In this document: in pieces, positions 6,378 through 7,212 of the stretch
Layout: the number at the start of each line of letters is the position of its first letter
Position numbering within the stretch: position 1 is the first letter of the stretch
Assembly (NCBI GenBank): GCA_964649195.1
Contig: CAZYPK010000212.1
Location: 1 to 7,212, forward strand
Length of the DNA: 7,212 bases
Direction: 5' to 3'
Source of the DNA: JTS-RE9 sp964649195
Lineage (GTDB): Bacteria; Planctomycetota; Phycisphaerae; Phycisphaerales; Phycisphaeraceae
The notes under the pieces: generated by a model
Told to the model about the DNA's origin: nothing
What the model saw: the letters and a program-made list of their open reading frames with translations, nothing else
The model's database searches: none
Made by a program: the position numbers and the translations under genes

Positions 6378-7100
6378 TTATCGCCATCTCCGACTCTCAA
6401 GCACCTTGACCGCCATGAAGAGGAAGAGGGCGGTGCCGGAGAGGAAGAAGACGAAGTTGCTGAGGGTGAGGACGCCTTTGGCGAAGTCTTCGTACTGGCC
6501 GAAGATGTTGACGAAGTAAAGGGCGCGGGCCATGTCGTTGCTGACGAAGCTGGCCTGGGCGATGAAGTGCAGGGCGATGGTGAAGATGGAGATGATGAAG
6601 ACGGTGAAGAGGAAGGAGATGATCTGATCCTTGGTCGAAGCGGAGGCGAAGATCCCGATGGCCAGGTAGAGGCCGCCGACGAGGATGAGTCCGAGCAGGC
6701 CGGTGAAGATCGGGCCGTAGTCAGGATCGCTGGTGAATTCGAGCAGGCCGATGAGGATGATCATCGGCGCGAGCAGAATGATGCAGAAGTAAACGAAGGC
6801 GCCGATCCACTTGCCGAGGATGACGTGCGTTTCGTTGACCGGCGCGGTCATCAGCGGCTCGATGGTGCCGGAGCGAAACTCTTCGCTGACCAGTCGCATG
6901 GAAATCGCGGGCGCGAGAAAGATGAGCAGCCAGACCACCCATTGAAAGGTGGGGCGAAGCGTGGCCTGCTCGCCGGGCGAGAAGTAGATGAAAAAAATCG
7001 CGGTGGTCCCCAGGGCGAACAGGCCCAACGTGACGTAGGCGATGGGCGAGAAAAAGAGGCTGGTCAGTTCCCGCTGGGCGATGGTGAGGGTGCGGTTCAT
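6378..7100 (-). CDS. GldF-like ABC-2 family permease
   Basis: A 240-aa membrane protein of the ABC-2 permease type, the usual length for GldF/NosY-like subunits. Six hydrophobic helices lie at about 20-40, 53-70, 98-121, 131-152, 160-182 and 212-233. The N-terminus (MNRTLTIAQRELTSLFFSP) has the short amphipathic segment common in this family. The loop EEFRSGTIEPLMTAPVNE (73-90), followed by VILGKW, matches the conserved cytoplasmic motif after the second helix. It is followed on the same strand by the GldG-like gene, the gldF-gldG order. The partner ATPase is not in the window and would be expected beyond the right edge. The start at 7100 has no clear Shine-Dalgarno, but an in-frame stop lies upstream and the family alignment begins here. 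The TAA is at 6378-6380. The substrate is unknown. Confidence 0.92.
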   Translation of the reverse strand: MNRTLTIAQRELTSLFFSPIAYVTLGLFALGTTAIFFIYFSPGEQATLRPTFQWVVWLLIFLAPAISMRLVSEEFRSGTIEPLMTAPVNETHVILGKWIGAFVYFCIILLAPMIILIGLLEFTSDPDYGPIFTGLLGLILVGGLYLAIGIFASASTKDQIISFLFTVFIISIFTIALHFIAQASFVSNDMARALYFVNIFGQYEDFAKGVLTLSNFVFFLSGTALFLFMAVKVLESRRWR

Positions 7101-7135
7101 TTGGCTTGGGTCCGTTGCATTGCGGATGCGTTTTC

Positions 7136-7212
7136 TTGGGAGGGCGAGTTATTGGGAGGGCGAGGCTCCGTTGGGAGGGCGAGGCTTTGTTGGGAGGGCG
7201 AGGCTCCCGCCG
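7136..7212. repeat. 19-bp tandem repeat running off the right edge
   Basis: Four copies of TTGGGAGGGCGAGGCTNNG begin at 7136 (16 bp, shortened to TTGGGAGGGCGAGTTA), 7152, 7171 and 7190. The last continues past the edge into CTCCCGCCG. The spacing is exactly 19 bp between copies 2, 3 and 4. It lies upstream of the permease start. Similar GGGAGGGCGAGGCT words are, from memory, frequent between genes in planctomycetes. Confidence 0.85.

Noticed and set aside
5770..6519. 249-codon plus-strand frame across the GldG-like start, the repeat and the permease end
   Set aside because: It runs across two opposite-strand genes and the heptamer arms, which translate as a repeated EFRV-type peptide. No family resemblance.

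Overview
The window is GC-rich bacterial DNA with four protein-coding genes. Their boundaries are filled with short-word tandem and inverted repeats. The gene content fits a planctomycete, perhaps Phycisphaerae-like: an ABC-F ATPase, a sulfatase-fold protein and a GldF/GldG-type ABC exporter pair. None of the four starts has a convincing Shine-Dalgarno sequence. The GGGAGGGCGAGGCT-type words at the right edge and the CCGCGACTC-type hairpins at the left edge also remind me of planctomycete intergenic repeats. That assignment rests on memory and overall look, not on a marker gene.

Layout. Positions 1-346 hold two tandem copies of a ~165 bp non-coding repeat with perfect 9-bp GC hairpins. Positions 364-2346 (minus) encode a 660-aa ABC-F ATPase with both ATP sites intact and a C-terminal coiled coil. 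Positions 2347-2666 are a divergent intergenic region with a ~105 bp array of 7-bp words and an inverted, related array at the other end. Positions 2667-4004 (plus) encode a 445-aa sulfatase/alkaline-phosphatase-fold protein whose nucleophile motif and most metal ligands are replaced, so it looks like a pseudoenzyme. Positions 4003-4099 are a 23-bp perfect inverted repeat of 8-bp words joining the stop codons of two convergent genes. Positions 4099-6240 (minus) encode a GldG-like membrane-anchored periplasmic protein. Positions 6247-6365 are an inverted repeat of 7-bp words. Positions 6378-7100 (minus) encode a GldF-like six-helix ABC permease. Positions 7136-7212 carry a 19-bp tandem repeat that runs off the edge.

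How the genes relate. The permease and the GldG-like gene lie in transcription order on the minus strand and probably form one exporter. The cognate ATPase would be expected just beyond the right edge. The ABC-F and sulfatase-fold genes are divergent single genes with no evident shared pathway.

The two strongest observations are the eroded active site of the sulfatase-fold protein, and the use of a different short-word repeat at each gene boundary, in three cases arranged as inverted pairs at or within about 15 nt of start or stop codons.
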